NCBI GenBank assembly: GCA_964624795.1
Contig: CAZUZS010000037.1
Location: 1 to 45,966 of the forward strand
Direction of reading: 5' to 3'
DNA: 45,966 nucleotides
From: CAZUZS01 sp964624795
GTDB taxonomy: Bacteria; Calditrichota; Calditrichia; RBG-13-44-9
Shown here piece after piece: positions 1 through 9,400 of this stretch (its first letter is position 1; the number at the start of each line of letters is the position of its first letter). The position numbers were made by a program, and so were the translations under genes. The notes under the pieces are model-generated. The model was not told the origin of the DNA. It saw only the letters and a program-made list of their open reading frames with translations, and did not search any database.

Positions 1-278
1 GCATTCATCTTCGCAATGCGCTGCCCGTTGGCATACACATACTCCGCCAGCAGCTTCCCGTTGCCGTCATATTCGGCAATGACATTGCCCTCCGTATCAC
101 GGATATAAAATATTTCGTTGTCATAGGGCATCCGCCGCACCACCAGATTGTCAAAACGGGCCGCTACACCGTAGGAAATCAGCCCGAAATAGCCGTCGGT
201 GTAGGTGGCATCATCGGTATCGATATAAAGGGTGCTATCAATCCACACCTTTATATTGCTTCCCTGTACCCATATCCT
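1..278 (-). pseudogene. 5'-truncated Rhs/YD-repeat protein fragment
   Basis: The minus strand is open from about 278 to the window edge and runs on beyond it. The translation starts with the end of a beta-sandwich (LamG or 3-keto-disaccharide-hydrolase-like) domain, including GYFGLISYG and ARFDNLVVRR. It then enters YD-repeat sequence (EYDGNGKLLAEYVYANGQ). In-frame TAA and TGA codons at 279-284 cut it off on the 5' side, with no credible start codon or ribosome site, so the front of the gene is missing. The same order, sugar-binding-like domain followed by YD repeats, occurs in the 1601-aa Rhs protein at 9.6-14.4 kb. I infer that rearrangement at the adjacent recombinase/tRNA scar removed its beginning. 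The 3' part lies outside the window, so its fate is unknown. Confidence 0.6.
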
Positions 279-495
279 TTATCATTTTTTATTTTGAGAC
301 TTAAAATCACATCCTCTTAGCAGAGATGAAGCTTAGACAAAAATTGACCTGCTTTTGCGTCCAATATTAGATAATAAAAATGTCACAGGTTGCCACACTG
401 TGATTAACCATTCCAATTAAAGTACAATTTCAATTGGTCGGATTTTTTGCGATTAAATTCCATATTTAATTTTTCATAACTATGAGCCTACTAGC
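279..495. other. gene-free junction between Rhs fragment and recombinase
   Basis: This AT-rich stretch has no open frame of note. It lies between the broken 5' end of the Rhs fragment and the broken 5' end of the recombinase, so it probably contains a deletion or insertion junction. I see no clear promoter or repeat in it. Confidence 0.4.
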
Positions 496-1179
496 TTGTC
501 ATTTCCTTCTGTCTCACTTTATAGGGGTCCAGTATACTACCTACCAAAGAACCCGTTTAGAGAAGTTGCCAAAGTAAAAGCCCCAAAAAGAAAACCCATC
601 TTCCTCTCCCTGGAGCAGGCAGAGAGCTTGTTGGAGCATACCAAAGGCCGTATCATTTATCACTACATTCTTATCGCATTAAATACCGGCGCCCGAAGAA
701 GCGAAATATGCAACCTGCGCTGGAAAGACGTCGATCTGCGGAATCGCACTATCAGGCTCTACGGAAAAGGTTCCAAAGAACGGACTATCCCAATCACAGA
801 AAAGTTATTTGATTATCTCAAAACAAGAGAGAAAAAGGAAGGCTATGTCGTTCCCGGTGCCCGTATTCCCAATGAAGTCGCTCACCAATTCCGAAAATAT
901 ACCAATGACCTTAGCTTGTTCGAGTTCAATTTTCACAGCCTGCGCCATACCTATGCTTCCTGGTTGGTGCAGAACGGCGTCAATCTTAAAATCATACAGG
1001 AGCTGCTCGGGCATGAGGATATCAGTTCAACCATGGTATATGCCCATCTTGCATCCGACAGCCGCTTCCATGCGGTGAGGACCATTGATCGGCTGTGGTC
1101 GGAAACACAAAAATATGAAATCGGTGAAAAAGAGAGCGCGAATGAGATGAAGCAGCAGCCGGTTAAAAAGGCTGTTTAG
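496..1179 (+). pseudogene. Tyrosine recombinase/integrase, catalytic domain only (N-terminus missing)
   Basis: The 227 residues contain a complete phage-integrase (XerC/D-like) catalytic domain. Visible catalytic residues are Arg in TGARRSEI, Lys in GKGSKER, His and Arg in FHSLRHTYA, His in LLGHEDI and the nucleophile Tyr in STMVYAHL. Family members are usually about 300 aa with an N-terminal SAM-like core-binding domain of about 90 aa. Here only its last segment (LPKNPFREV) remains. The only available start is a TTG at 496 without a good ribosome site, and no upstream frame supplies the missing part. I therefore treat it as a truncated integrase remnant, although a short active recombinase cannot be excluded. 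It lies about 400 bp from a tRNA-Leu 3' fragment, which fits a tRNA-targeting integrative element. Confidence 0.75.
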
Positions 1180-1223
1180 CCAGATCTTCACATTTCCATT
1201 GAATCCTGCAAGGAGATTCAGAC

Positions 1224-1252
1224 AGGCCGCCAACTCGAAAAGCGGCCTTTTT
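1224..1252 (+). terminator. Rho-independent terminator after the recombinase
   Basis: AGGCCGC (1224-1230) and GCGGCCT (1242-1248) form a 7-bp GC-rich stem with an 11-nt loop, followed directly by a T-run. It lies 45 bp after the recombinase stop. Confidence 0.8.
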
Positions 1253-1472
1253 ACTTCTCAGGATTGTTTGCCGGCCTCAGCCCAGCGGACTTACCAAAAC
1301 CATGTCGTTTCTCACTGCGCATTTTTTTAGCTATTAGAAAACGAACTCAAATGACCGCTAGGGAAAGTCTGAAATCTATATCCATATTGTTCCTTAAATC
1401 AGAACTTTGATACGAAAATAAAGGCTGAAAAATCCCTGAATATAAGGGCCATGCATTTTACCAGGAAAATAA

Positions 1473-1496
1473 CACGGTACGATTATGGTACGAGTA
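1473..1496. repeat. GGTAC-rich repeat, copy 1 (candidate recombinase arm site)
   Basis: This 24-bp sequence matches the sequence at 1738-1761 at 20 of 24 positions. Each copy contains GGTAC twice, one helical turn (11 bp) apart. The two copies flank the tRNA-Leu fragment. The arm-site role is inference. Confidence 0.5.
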
Positions 1497-1564
1497 GCCA
1501 ACAATGAGGGTAAAACGGCAATTTTTTGCCTATCCCCTACCCGTCTAAGTTATTGTTTTTATCG

Positions 1565-1620
1565 TGCCGGAGGTGGGACTCGAACCCACACGAGGTATCA
1601 TCCTCACCGGATTTTGAGTC
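1565..1620 (-). pseudogene. 3' half of tRNA-Leu (anticodon CAA), attachment-site relic
   Basis: Read on the minus strand, this gives an anticodon loop CTCAAAA (anticodon CAA at 1616-1614), the 3' side of the anticodon stem, a long class II variable arm, a perfect T-arm (GTGGG-TTCGAGT-CCCAC) and the acceptor 3' strand CTCCGGC plus discriminator A. The 5' half (acceptor 5' strand and D-arm) is absent: the sequence upstream of GGACTCAAAATCC does not resemble a tRNA. tRNA 3' halves starting at the anticodon loop are classic att sites left by integrative elements, and a recombinase remnant lies just left of this one. There is no encoded CCA. An intact tRNA-Leu is not in this window. Confidence 0.8.
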
Positions 1621-1737
1621 CCATTTTTTGAGTTTTCGCAAACCCAGTAGGATCAATATATTATATTGATAATATTAAGTTTAGCTGGTTATAAAAACTT
1701 CTATAAACATTACATAGGATAACCTGAAATTACTTAT

Positions 1738-1761
1738 CACGGTACCAATATGGTACCACTA
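1738..1761. repeat. GGTAC-rich repeat, copy 2 (candidate recombinase arm site)
   Basis: Partner of the repeat at 1473-1496, in the same orientation, on the other side of the tRNA-Leu fragment. It contains GGTACC twice, 11 bp apart. Confidence 0.5.
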
Positions 1762-1787
1762 AGTCTGCACGTTCGTAATTAGGGTAA

Positions 1788-2427
1788 TTATATTAAGATT
1801 AGATCGTGCAAGAAAACAGACGCAGGAGTCCCCATGTTTCCCAGGATTTTGAGATTGATCAGCTCTGTCAGCAGTTTGCCAACCCAATCGACAAAAGGCT
1901 TGAGAGCCAATAACACATCTCCATTGATTGCTATCGCATTATTGGAATCGGCGCCATTGGTCTTTCCACCCAAAAAGTAATTTCCATTTATATCATTGAT
2001 CAAAAATCCATCCTTGTCAAAAACAATCTTAGTTCCATTGTCAACATGCTGAATTAGTATCAGATTATTATCCGGAGTATCTTTAAACTTGATCTCCCAA
2101 TTCTCCGTGAAAAGGTAACGATCATAGTCATACTCGCCTGCCGGAGCCTGACCTCCAGTCATACAAAAGCGATAAAGACCAGAGGTTCTTGCGGCCATAG
2201 ACATCTGTTTCGGTTGTAATCCATACCCTTACCTTATCCGCATACTTTTTCACCCACTCCTTTGTGGGAATCCAAAAGCTGCTGAATGGCAGGCATGGCC
2301 TTTCCCAGCGCACCTCATTCTTGTATTCAATCGGGAGCCAGCCGCTCTTATCTGGGTCATCATTCCAGTTATTTTTTACCAATCGCGTCAATCTTAACAT
2401 TTTTGAACCACAAAGTATGCATCTCAA
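1788..2427 (-). pseudogene. Frameshifted tail-spike / baseplate V (gp5-like) gene relic
   Basis: Two overlapping open segments in different frames (2427-2128 and 2204-1788) together look like one phage or contractile-injection spike protein. The first carries an N-terminal region with KVRVWITTETD. The second carries ENWEIKFKDTPDNN and NGTKIVFDKDGFLIND, the usual gp5/gpV pattern of a conserved (I/F)xFxDTPxN segment followed by NG-K-I-x-x-D-x-x-G. It ends in a helix resembling ALKPFVDWVGKLL, like many baseplate V C-termini. Around 2150-2190 the third frame also reads plausible family sequence (PQEPLVFIAFV), so at least two frameshifts seem likely. I treat it as a pseudogene rather than two small genes. 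It is on the same strand as the tail operon at the right end of the window, which lacks a spike after its hub gene. Confidence 0.6.
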
Positions 2428-2810
2428 ACATACTGATGCGCGGATAGTTTAGCAATCTATACTTACTATGACAAAAAAATAGACTCACATACGCCAAAAT
2501 TATTCCGTCAGACAGTTATTCAATACGGTTGAAGGATACGTAAAAATAAAATGACACTCAAATGAATATTGTCAAACTGCGGTGTCAGCAATACTCTTCA
2601 AGCACATATCCCAAGAAAAGATAACACCGTTGCCTATCCACCACTACAAAGATATTAAATTTGAACCTTTATATGGGAGCAGGTTATTGCTGACTGCAAA
2701 AATCCTAGGAGGGTCCATTGAATGACGCTTGTCCCTTTTATAAATAGATTGGAACATTGATGCAATACCACAATCTAAAAGGATTTAGCGGATTAGTCAT
2801 TTTTTGTACT
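2428..2810. other. gene-free interval
   Basis: No credible ORF, tRNA or strong hairpin is visible between the spike relic and the stop of the small exported protein. It may be decayed sequence. Confidence 0.4.
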
Positions 2811-3341
2811 TCAATGCGAATTAGAATACAACTTAATAACGCCCCCGACGCTGTTCTCTATATATTCCTCAATTAGGAGAAATCTGTAGCCATTAAAATC
2901 TATTGGCAATTTCTTAGGAGCATAATAGTCCCACTGGCCCTTTCCTAATCTATCAATGGTTAGATCAACGTACATTTGATAGATCCTTTCAAACTCCGGC
3001 TCACGCCTGCTATGTACGGCTGTCCTAAGCTTCACAGCAAAGTATCGCGTTCCATTCTTCTCCTCGTTTAATATGGCAGTTACATAAAGCAAGGTATCGT
3101 GGCGTGGAATACAGATTGTCTTTGCGTCAGAAGAAGAATACGTTTTTATACCCCTAAGATTAAGTTCGTCTAGAAGCACGTCAATGGCATGCTTGAGATT
3201 CTGTTTCTTAGCTGAATCAATAGAAACGGTTACCTTCGTTACTTCTGCCTGCTGTGCGTGTGATTCGAAAGCCAAACCCAAAAAAAAGATTGCAATTATT
3301 ATGGACTTTTTTTGATTTCGGGTCTTGACAAAAAATACCAT
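2811..3341 (-). CDS. Small exported protein of unknown function (candidate Rhs-associated immunity protein)
   Basis: I chose the ATG at 3341 because AGGAGG stands 6-7 nt upstream; an in-frame ATG further up lacks this. The 176-aa product begins with a basic segment and a hydrophobic stretch (SIIIAIFFLGLAFESHAQ), a Sec signal peptide with a likely cleavage site after SHA. The mature part, about 150 aa, is mixed alpha/beta with no motif I recognise. It follows the four-helix membrane protein by 10 nt, and both sit downstream of an orphan Rhs C-terminal cassette. That is the usual place for immunity genes. The immunity role is inferred from position only; a lipoprotein or accessory role is equally possible. 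Confidence 0.7.
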   Translation of the reverse strand: MVFFVKTRNQKKSIIIAIFFLGLAFESHAQQAEVTKVTVSIDSAKKQNLKHAIDVLLDELNLRGIKTYSSSDAKTICIPRHDTLLYVTAILNEEKNGTRYFAVKLRTAVHSRREPEFERIYQMYVDLTIDRLGKGQWDYYAPKKLPIDFNGYRFLLIEEYIENSVGGVIKLYSNSH

Positions 3342-3351
3342 TTGGCACCTC

Positions 3352-3774
3352 CTATGGCCCTTCATTATTAATTTGCTTTCTAATTGAGCTAGTAAATTTT
3401 AAACATATTATAAGGTTAAGGCAGAACAAAAAGATCAAAATCAAACGTGAGAGCATTCCCCTGAATTCATAAACAGGGAAAAGAATAAATAGAAACCAAA
3501 TCGGGTATGCAATGTTTATCCATTTCCGTTTCTTTATCAACCAAAATAGTTCATTCTTTATCGGCGAGAAATATACGTATCCATTATAAATACCAAAAGA
3601 TAAGAGCATTATCGCAATAATTATTGCGGTATTTCCATCATATTCTGCATAAATATAGTCCCAACCCTCAAATTTAAAGCGCCTACTTGTGAATATGTCA
3701 ATTGACCAAAAGATGCACATAGTCATAAAGAAAATATTGGAAACAGATATCTGAATATTACTTCCTTTATTCAT
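3352..3774 (-). CDS. Small membrane protein, four predicted TM helices (candidate immunity protein)
   Basis: The protein is about 140 aa if it starts at the ATG at 3774, 16 nt after the orphan Rhs cassette stop. An in-frame ATG at 3819 would overlap that cassette by 29 nt. Neither has a strong ribosome site, so the start is uncertain. Four hydrophobic segments are visible: VSNIFFMTMCIFWSIDIF, AIIIAIMLLSFGIYNGYVYF, INIAYPIWFLFILFPVY and LILIFLFCLNLIICL. Basic residues lie between and after them. I recognise no family. Small multi-spanning proteins directly behind Rhs or CDI tips often protect against membrane-active toxins. The orphan tip upstream has its own hydrophobic stretch, which makes that pairing plausible but unproven. 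Confidence 0.6.
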   Translation of the reverse strand: MNKGSNIQISVSNIFFMTMCIFWSIDIFTSRRFKFEGWDYIYAEYDGNTAIIIAIMLLSFGIYNGYVYFSPIKNELFWLIKKRKWINIAYPIWFLFILFPVYEFRGMLSRLILIFLFCLNLIICLKFTSSIRKQINNEGP

Positions 3775-3790
3775 TTGATAGTATAACCCA

Positions 3791-5200
3791 TTAGTTTCCT
3801 CTAACTTTATCAAACGCATATCTAAATAGCATTCCCCAAAACCCACCTGGAGAAAATGCTGGGACCCCCGTCGGCGTTGCGCCGTATATGAAATCAACAG
3901 CAAAAGGTGTTTTTTTAGCAGTCTGAACGTATGCCCTCGCAATCTGTTGAAGAACGGGTAGCAATCGCCAATATAAACTCTGGGCCGAAGCATAATCGAG
4001 ATGTGAAGCTTGTAGGAAGGTTTGCCATGTGTTACCATTTCCGGTGGCGCGGATAATCTTCAGCCAATCATATAAGAGTTTAAAATCAGACGTGCTTAGA
4101 GCGAGGTCGGGGGCCAATGCAGATATCCCACCGCAGGCAAGCCCCCCGACCATCGCCCATGAAACGCCAAGAGCAAGGTCTCGCCAACGTGTGTAATCTG
4201 GATAGAGAGCATTGGCAGCCTTTTCTGGATTTATTCCTGCTTTTAATAAAGCCGAATGAATGATACTTCTAAGTCCCGGATGTGAATCCAAGTTTATTGC
4301 TTTAATTATATTACCTCCGGGAGTATCATAGATATATAAGGTTGGATCATGGTCATCCCTAATTTCAAAAATAGTTAAATTACCGTTTTCATCTTCGGTA
4401 GCGTGAACGCTAGTTATCGCAGGTGGTTTGTAATATTTATCAGAAAAGTAGTCGGTGAAATCCATATACCATAATCCGGAAGGGTCGATACGGCTGACAG
4501 GAGAATTTGAAGTATATAGATACGGGGATATGTCTTGATGGGCCGGATCCGCACTTAACCATCTTCCAGTACTTGGATTATAATACCTGGCACCGAAATA
4601 ATCCAGGCCGGTATTTGCATCCCGTTCTTTACCGCTATACTGATAGGCCGATTCATCGCCGGAGGCTACCTTTGATTCGCCAAAAGGATAATAATCCCGT
4701 TCCATATTTCCTTCACTCATTTGGCGTGTGCTGCCCAAGTGATCCTTATAATACCAGATATACCCGAAATCCGGCCGCAATTTGGCAACCATGCCACTCG
4801 GGCCATAAATATACTCCGCTTCCAGACTGTCATTTTCACCATACTCTGACAGCGTCGCGCCATTATTGCTAATATAATACCTCGTTTCGCTGTTCTCAAT
4901 TTTTTTAATTCTTCCGTTGGTATCATCGTAACTGTAGTGGTCATTTCCGTAGGAAGTCATATTCCTAAATATATCATAGGACAAACTGGTGCCATCAATG
5001 CTGTCAACCGAGCCATTGGCATCATAAGTAAACGACCGGTTGCCGTCGCTGGTCAACCAATCGCTCCCGTTCAGGTAGGTAAAGCTACGGCCGGCAAAAC
5101 TCAAAAAATTGCCACACTCATCATAAGCATACGATCTTTCCAGACTTCCCTGGTACTTGAACGAGTCGAGACGATTGAGCGGATCATACCCATATTCCAT
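3791..5200 (-). CDS. Orphan Rhs C-terminal cassette (core end plus alternative toxin tip)
   Basis: The frame opens abruptly inside YD-repeat core (MEYGYDPLNRLDSFKYQG) at the point where it diverges from the full Rhs gene. It has no signal peptide and no ribosome site, so it is probably a silent cassette rather than a normally expressed gene. Residues 1-205 match the full Rhs protein almost exactly and end in the conserved core boundary (KERDANTGLDYFGARYY, then GRWLSADP). The last ~230 residues are a different tip with a hydrophobic segment (GVSWAMVGGLACGGISALAP) and no motif I can name. Displaced Rhs tips behind a complete gene are well known in polymorphic toxin loci. Recombination through the shared core can swap the active tip. 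A membrane protein and an exported protein follow it as possible cognate immunity genes. Confidence 0.8.
   Translation of the reverse strand: MEYGYDPLNRLDSFKYQGSLERSYAYDECGNFLSFAGRSFTYLNGSDWLTSDGNRSFTYDANGSVDSIDGTSLSYDIFRNMTSYGNDHYSYDDTNGRIKKIENSETRYYISNNGATLSEYGENDSLEAEYIYGPSGMVAKLRPDFGYIWYYKDHLGSTRQMSEGNMERDYYPFGESKVASGDESAYQYSGKERDANTGLDYFGARYYNPSTGRWLSADPAHQDISPYLYTSNSPVSRIDPSGLWYMDFTDYFSDKYYKPPAITSVHATEDENGNLTIFEIRDDHDPTLYIYDTPGGNIIKAINLDSHPGLRSIIHSALLKAGINPEKAANALYPDYTRWRDLALGVSWAMVGGLACGGISALAPDLALSTSDFKLLYDWLKIIRATGNGNTWQTFLQASHLDYASAQSLYWRLLPVLQQIARAYVQTAKKTPFAVDFIYGATPTGVPAFSPGGFWGMLFRYAFDKVRGN
4584..5200 (-). repeat. Rhs core direct repeat, copy 1
   Basis: This ~617-bp block matches 7196-7812 at a constant offset of 2612 bp. 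Only scattered substitutions are seen, clustered near both ends, and the central ~450 bp looks identical. Such low divergence suggests recent duplication or ongoing gene conversion. Confidence 0.85.
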
Positions 5201-5263
5201 ACACTATCATTATTTTCAAGATTCTATCAAACACAGATTAATTTAATTGGCCCCAACAAATAA

Positions 5264-6343
5264 TCAATCATCCGAATTGGGGGACCAAGCTAATGAAGAT
5301 TTCATTCCCCCATCAAATGTCATACGAACGACATCTGTGCTGTCACTATTCATAATATATACATCGTAGTTCGAATTGATTTTTCGTATGAAAGCAATTT
5401 TTGTGTTTTGAGGGGAGAAAACGGCTTCCTCAACATCACGAAGAATATGTTTAATCTTACGAGTCCTTATATTAAGTAGGAGCAAGTCTTTCTTAAAATC
5501 ATTGGAGTGAGGAACCGTCTCAAGGAAAAGTATATTCTTTCTATCATTTGAGATACTAGGATTGAATGCATTTCTATCTTTCCTATCAACCAATATTTCA
5601 AACCTCATCTCTTTAGTATGATACAAGGCTATCTTCTTAATCGATTTCAGGTCTCTATTAAAGTCTATGATCGAACAGACAATTGAATCTTCACTGATCC
5701 ATTGAGGAGAAAATATTTGCCAATTTGGAAATTCAAGCAAATCTCGATATATGGTCAAATTTTTCCCGGACGTGTCGGTAGTACAAATATCTCCCGGGCC
5801 GACTCCCAATCCAAAAGGCAGCTGCCTCTTAAACCCTATTAAATCATTTTTTATCCAGAATGGTGTGTAGGTATTGAACGTCTTTTTAGCTATCTTTTTA
5901 ACTGCTTTTCCATTATTTATAAGTTTTTTATAAATCTTATCTACCTCCAACGAAATATTGTCCTCCAAAATCTTTTCTTTACACGATTGGAAATTATACA
6001 AACATAAATAGTACGGATCCTCCGCATCACTAAATTGCGCTATTCGTCTAGTGCTCCGGGTGGAAGTAAACAATAGTTCTTCTCCATTGGGAGACCAAGC
6101 CAAGCTACCTTCGTTATAATTATTATCAGTCAAACGCAATGGCAATTTGGTTCTTGTATTGAGAAGGTATATTTCACGATTCCTAATCTTTGCCATCTGA
6201 TGAGAATAAGGGGAACACACATATGCTATCGTATTTTTTGTCTGCCTAATTTCTTTGTTAAAGCCGTTGGCTGCAAAATCGCTAAAACAAGTAAATAGGC
6301 ATAAGGGGAAAAAAAGTCCGATTATCAATCCCAATATTTTCAT
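5264..6343 (-). CDS. Exported TolB-like (PD40) beta-propeller protein
   Basis: The 359-aa protein starts with a signal peptide (MKILGLIIGLFFPLCLFTCF); a cysteine near residue 19 leaves open a lipoprotein. It contains PD40/TolB-type propeller blades: IYLLNTRTKLPLRLTDNN followed by GSLAWSPNGEELLFTS near residues 55-95, and VYIMNSDSTDVVRMTFDG followed by SSLAWSPNSDD at the C-terminus. The residues between read as degenerate blades. It follows the 1067-aa Rhs gene by 74 nt on the same strand. The other complete Rhs gene (29.3-35.0 kb) is also followed by an exported propeller-like gene. This suggests a partner or immunity role for such proteins, which is inference. A general TolB-like periplasmic function is the alternative. 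Confidence 0.75.
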   Translation of the reverse strand: MKILGLIIGLFFPLCLFTCFSDFAANGFNKEIRQTKNTIAYVCSPYSHQMAKIRNREIYLLNTRTKLPLRLTDNNYNEGSLAWSPNGEELLFTSTRSTRRIAQFSDAEDPYYLCLYNFQSCKEKILEDNISLEVDKIYKKLINNGKAVKKIAKKTFNTYTPFWIKNDLIGFKRQLPFGLGVGPGDICTTDTSGKNLTIYRDLLEFPNWQIFSPQWISEDSIVCSIIDFNRDLKSIKKIALYHTKEMRFEILVDRKDRNAFNPSISNDRKNILFLETVPHSNDFKKDLLLLNIRTRKIKHILRDVEEAVFSPQNTKIAFIRKINSNYDVYIMNSDSTDVVRMTFDGGMKSSLAWSPNSDD

Positions 6344-6417
6344 ATCACACCATATTTATTTTAAAAAATTTAACAGTTCGCGAATAAGCCTCGTCCAATC
6401 CCCTGATTTATTAATTA

Positions 6418-9400
6418 TTATCTATTTTGGGGAGAATATGGATCTAGTAAATTGCCGCCAGATGAATACCATCTTGCATCGAATTCAAGCACATTTTTAG
6501 GCTTCTCAGATTGGTCCATGGCTTTTGAATAAGTATTGTATTTGTCCTTCCCGTAGTTCGAAATAAAATCATCTTTATTTAGCCTAAAAAAATCATTCAT
6601 TGCAGCAAATTCCGCCTCCCTGTCTTCACTACTTTCGAATGATTCCAAGAATTTCCGGGATAATATCAAAACACCAAATCCCGACGTGCTTATGTCCTTG
6701 CCATAACCGAGAGCAACAGCTAATGCAAAAATTCTATAATCTCTGAAAGTTTGTGAAATTAAATCATTTCCTGCAATAAGCTGGCGTAACCTTTCCCCCG
6801 AATATGAGATTTTAGGGCTTACTGACATAGCCGTCCATAATACTCGAAAGCCGCCGCACTCATTATTTTTAAACGACTTAAATATCTTAAAATATCTGTC
6901 AAAAGGAATAATGCTCATTGCCCAATCAATACCTGAGATAGTCTTGTCCCCAAACCCCAGTCTTCTAAAACCATTCATGATAAGTCCAGCAAGTGGCACC
7001 CAGTTAGTTGCTTCAATGGATAATGCCCCTACAGAGGGATACCGAAGGACAGCCGCAGCTCCAGAGTAAATCCCAAACCAATAATTACCGTTTAGATCAA
7101 CTCGAGACACAGGATTATCACCCGTATAAGTATATGGACTGTAATCTTGATGAAGCGGATCCACACTCAACCACCGTCCGATACTGGCATCATAATACCT
7201 GGCGCCGAAATAATCCAGGCCGGTATTTGCATCCCGTTCTTTGCCGCTATACTGATAGGCCGATTCATCGCCGGAGGCTACCTTTGATTCGCCAAAAGGA
7301 TAATAATCCCGTTCCATATTTCCTTCACTCATTTGGCGTGTGCTGCCCAAGTGATCCTTATAATACCAGATATACCCGAAATCCGGCCGCAATTTGGCAA
7401 CCATGCCACTCGGGCCATAAATATACTCCGCTTCCAGACTGTCATTTTCACCATACTCTGACAGCGTCGCGCCATTATTGCTAATATAATACCTCGTTTC
7501 GCTGTTCTCAATTTTTTTAATTCTTCCGTTGGTATCATCGTAACTGTAGTGGTCATTTCCGTAGGAAGTCATATTCCTAAATATATCATAGGACAAACTG
7601 GTGCCATCAATGCTGTCAACCGAGCCATTGGCATCATAAGTAAACGACCGGTTGCCGTCGCTGGTCAACCAATCGCTTCCGCTCCGGTAGGTAAAGCTCC
7701 GGCCTGCAAAACTCAAAAAATTGCCACACTCATCATAAGCATACGATCTTTCCAGATTGCCCTGGTATTTGAACGAGTCGAGACGATTGAGCGGATCATA
7801 CCCATATTCCATTTTCAGCTCGGAACCAGTATTGTGCTTATAGCGCTGCTCCAGGAGATTGCCCACATAATCGTAATCATCCGTCTGGTCACTGTGAATA
7901 TAGAAAACATTCGTGCCACCATTTTGGTAATCCCGACTGACCAGCCAATCCCTGGTGCCATACTCATTCGTTTCCACTACGCCGTTCCCATAGGTCACAC
8001 TGCTTGGCAGACCCGCAGCATTATATTCATAAGTTACCAGCGGATCGACAGTAAAAGTAATTGTCAGTTTGGGCCGCAAACTGGGGTCGGTTGTATAATC
8101 CGAGCTGAAGAAAGTCGTTCCTACAACATCGTTCATATCCGCCCCGGCCGTCACCAGTGCGAGCCCGTGATTTGAATTCGGATTGTCTACCCAGTATTGC
8201 ACCGCATCTTGAATATCCCAAGTTTTCCATACTTCCGAATCTGTGTTGGATGCAATGACCGTATCAATAATGCTGGAACTAAAATCCGATCCGGATGCCA
8301 TACCCGCAGAATTCCACTGTGAGGAGACTTCCTGATCAGCATAATTCCAATCGCAGCCCAATCCACTGTTATTCCCCCGCGAGATTCCGTCGCCCTCTGC
8401 CCACTCCCTGAGCATCCTGTGCGCATCTATCTCAAACGTATTGGTGTTCCCCCAGCTATAGGAGACAAACAGGCTCAATTCTGCATCTGTAATCTCAGAG
8501 TTTTGCGGCAATCCCGGGAGACTGAACCGGATCAGGCTTCTGCGCTCGCTACTTCCCCCATCCGGACCAACCTGCATGGCTCCGGATGCCCCATAATTAT
8601 CGCCCGGCCTGCTTTTGTAAAGGTAAGCGTCTTTGCCATCATCTCCATCCGATTGTATTTCGACCGACGGATCAATGATTATTGTGCCCTGTGGTGCCTC
8701 CGCCAGCCAATTATAAGGCACTCCCACCAAAATGAAATGCCGCTTTCCAACGGTAGAAAAGCGTCTAAACACCTCCGTGGAGTAAGGTTCCGACGAGGTA
8801 TCAAGGGCAGCAGCCGAATAGGCCCGGTCCAGGGGAAAGGAAAATTTCTTCTTTCCTTTTTTATTACGGAATGAAATCGGCCGGGTGCCGGTAAAATTAA
8901 AGACCCGGTTTCGGTTGATGCGTGTCGTGTCCGCATAGGCCCACAGGGAGCTGTCCGGATCAAATTCAAACTCAAAAGCCAGCATCGTCTGATGCTGATT
9001 CAGGCTCAGGCTTTGGGGGGCAGGCAGACTGTCACGACCCTGCTGGGTCAGCACGATGTCCTGCTTCAAAATATCGGGATTGCCTGTCAAGCGCAGATCC
9101 ACGCCGGTAAAAATGCCGGGATAGATGACCCGGTTCGAGCCGGCCTGTCCTTCGGCCGGCCGGATATCTTCCAGGGGATGAAATTCATTGCCGCCCTGAG
9201 TAAAATATCCCATCCGGGTTAGTTTGAAACTAACTCCGGTCATCTGCCGGTCGGGAATCCGGACTTCCACCTGAAAATCATTACCGAGGTGTTTCCTGTA
9301 TTTTGCATGGTAGAGACCCATCTCTGCAGTAAACCAGGCAGTATCGGCAAGACTCTTAATTTTATAGTCTAGATCTTGCCATTTCCCGGAGCGGTCCCGG

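Noticed and set aside
1565..1620. A complete functional tRNA-Leu
   Set aside because: Only the anticodon loop, variable arm, T-arm and 3' acceptor strand are present. The acceptor 5' strand and D-arm are missing upstream.
2128..2427. A separate 99-codon gene overlapping the 138-codon frame at 1788-2204
   Set aside because: The two frames read as consecutive pieces of one gp5-like protein, so they are treated as one frameshifted gene.
7549..8175. A 208-codon plus-strand open frame antisense to the Rhs gene, and similar antisense frames at 4507-4872, 7008-7484, 10766-11269 and 12815-13210
   Set aside because: They are mirror frames of YD-repeat coding sequence: no ribosome sites, no recognisable protein features, and the duplicate pair (4.5 and 7.0 kb) simply follows the DNA repeat.
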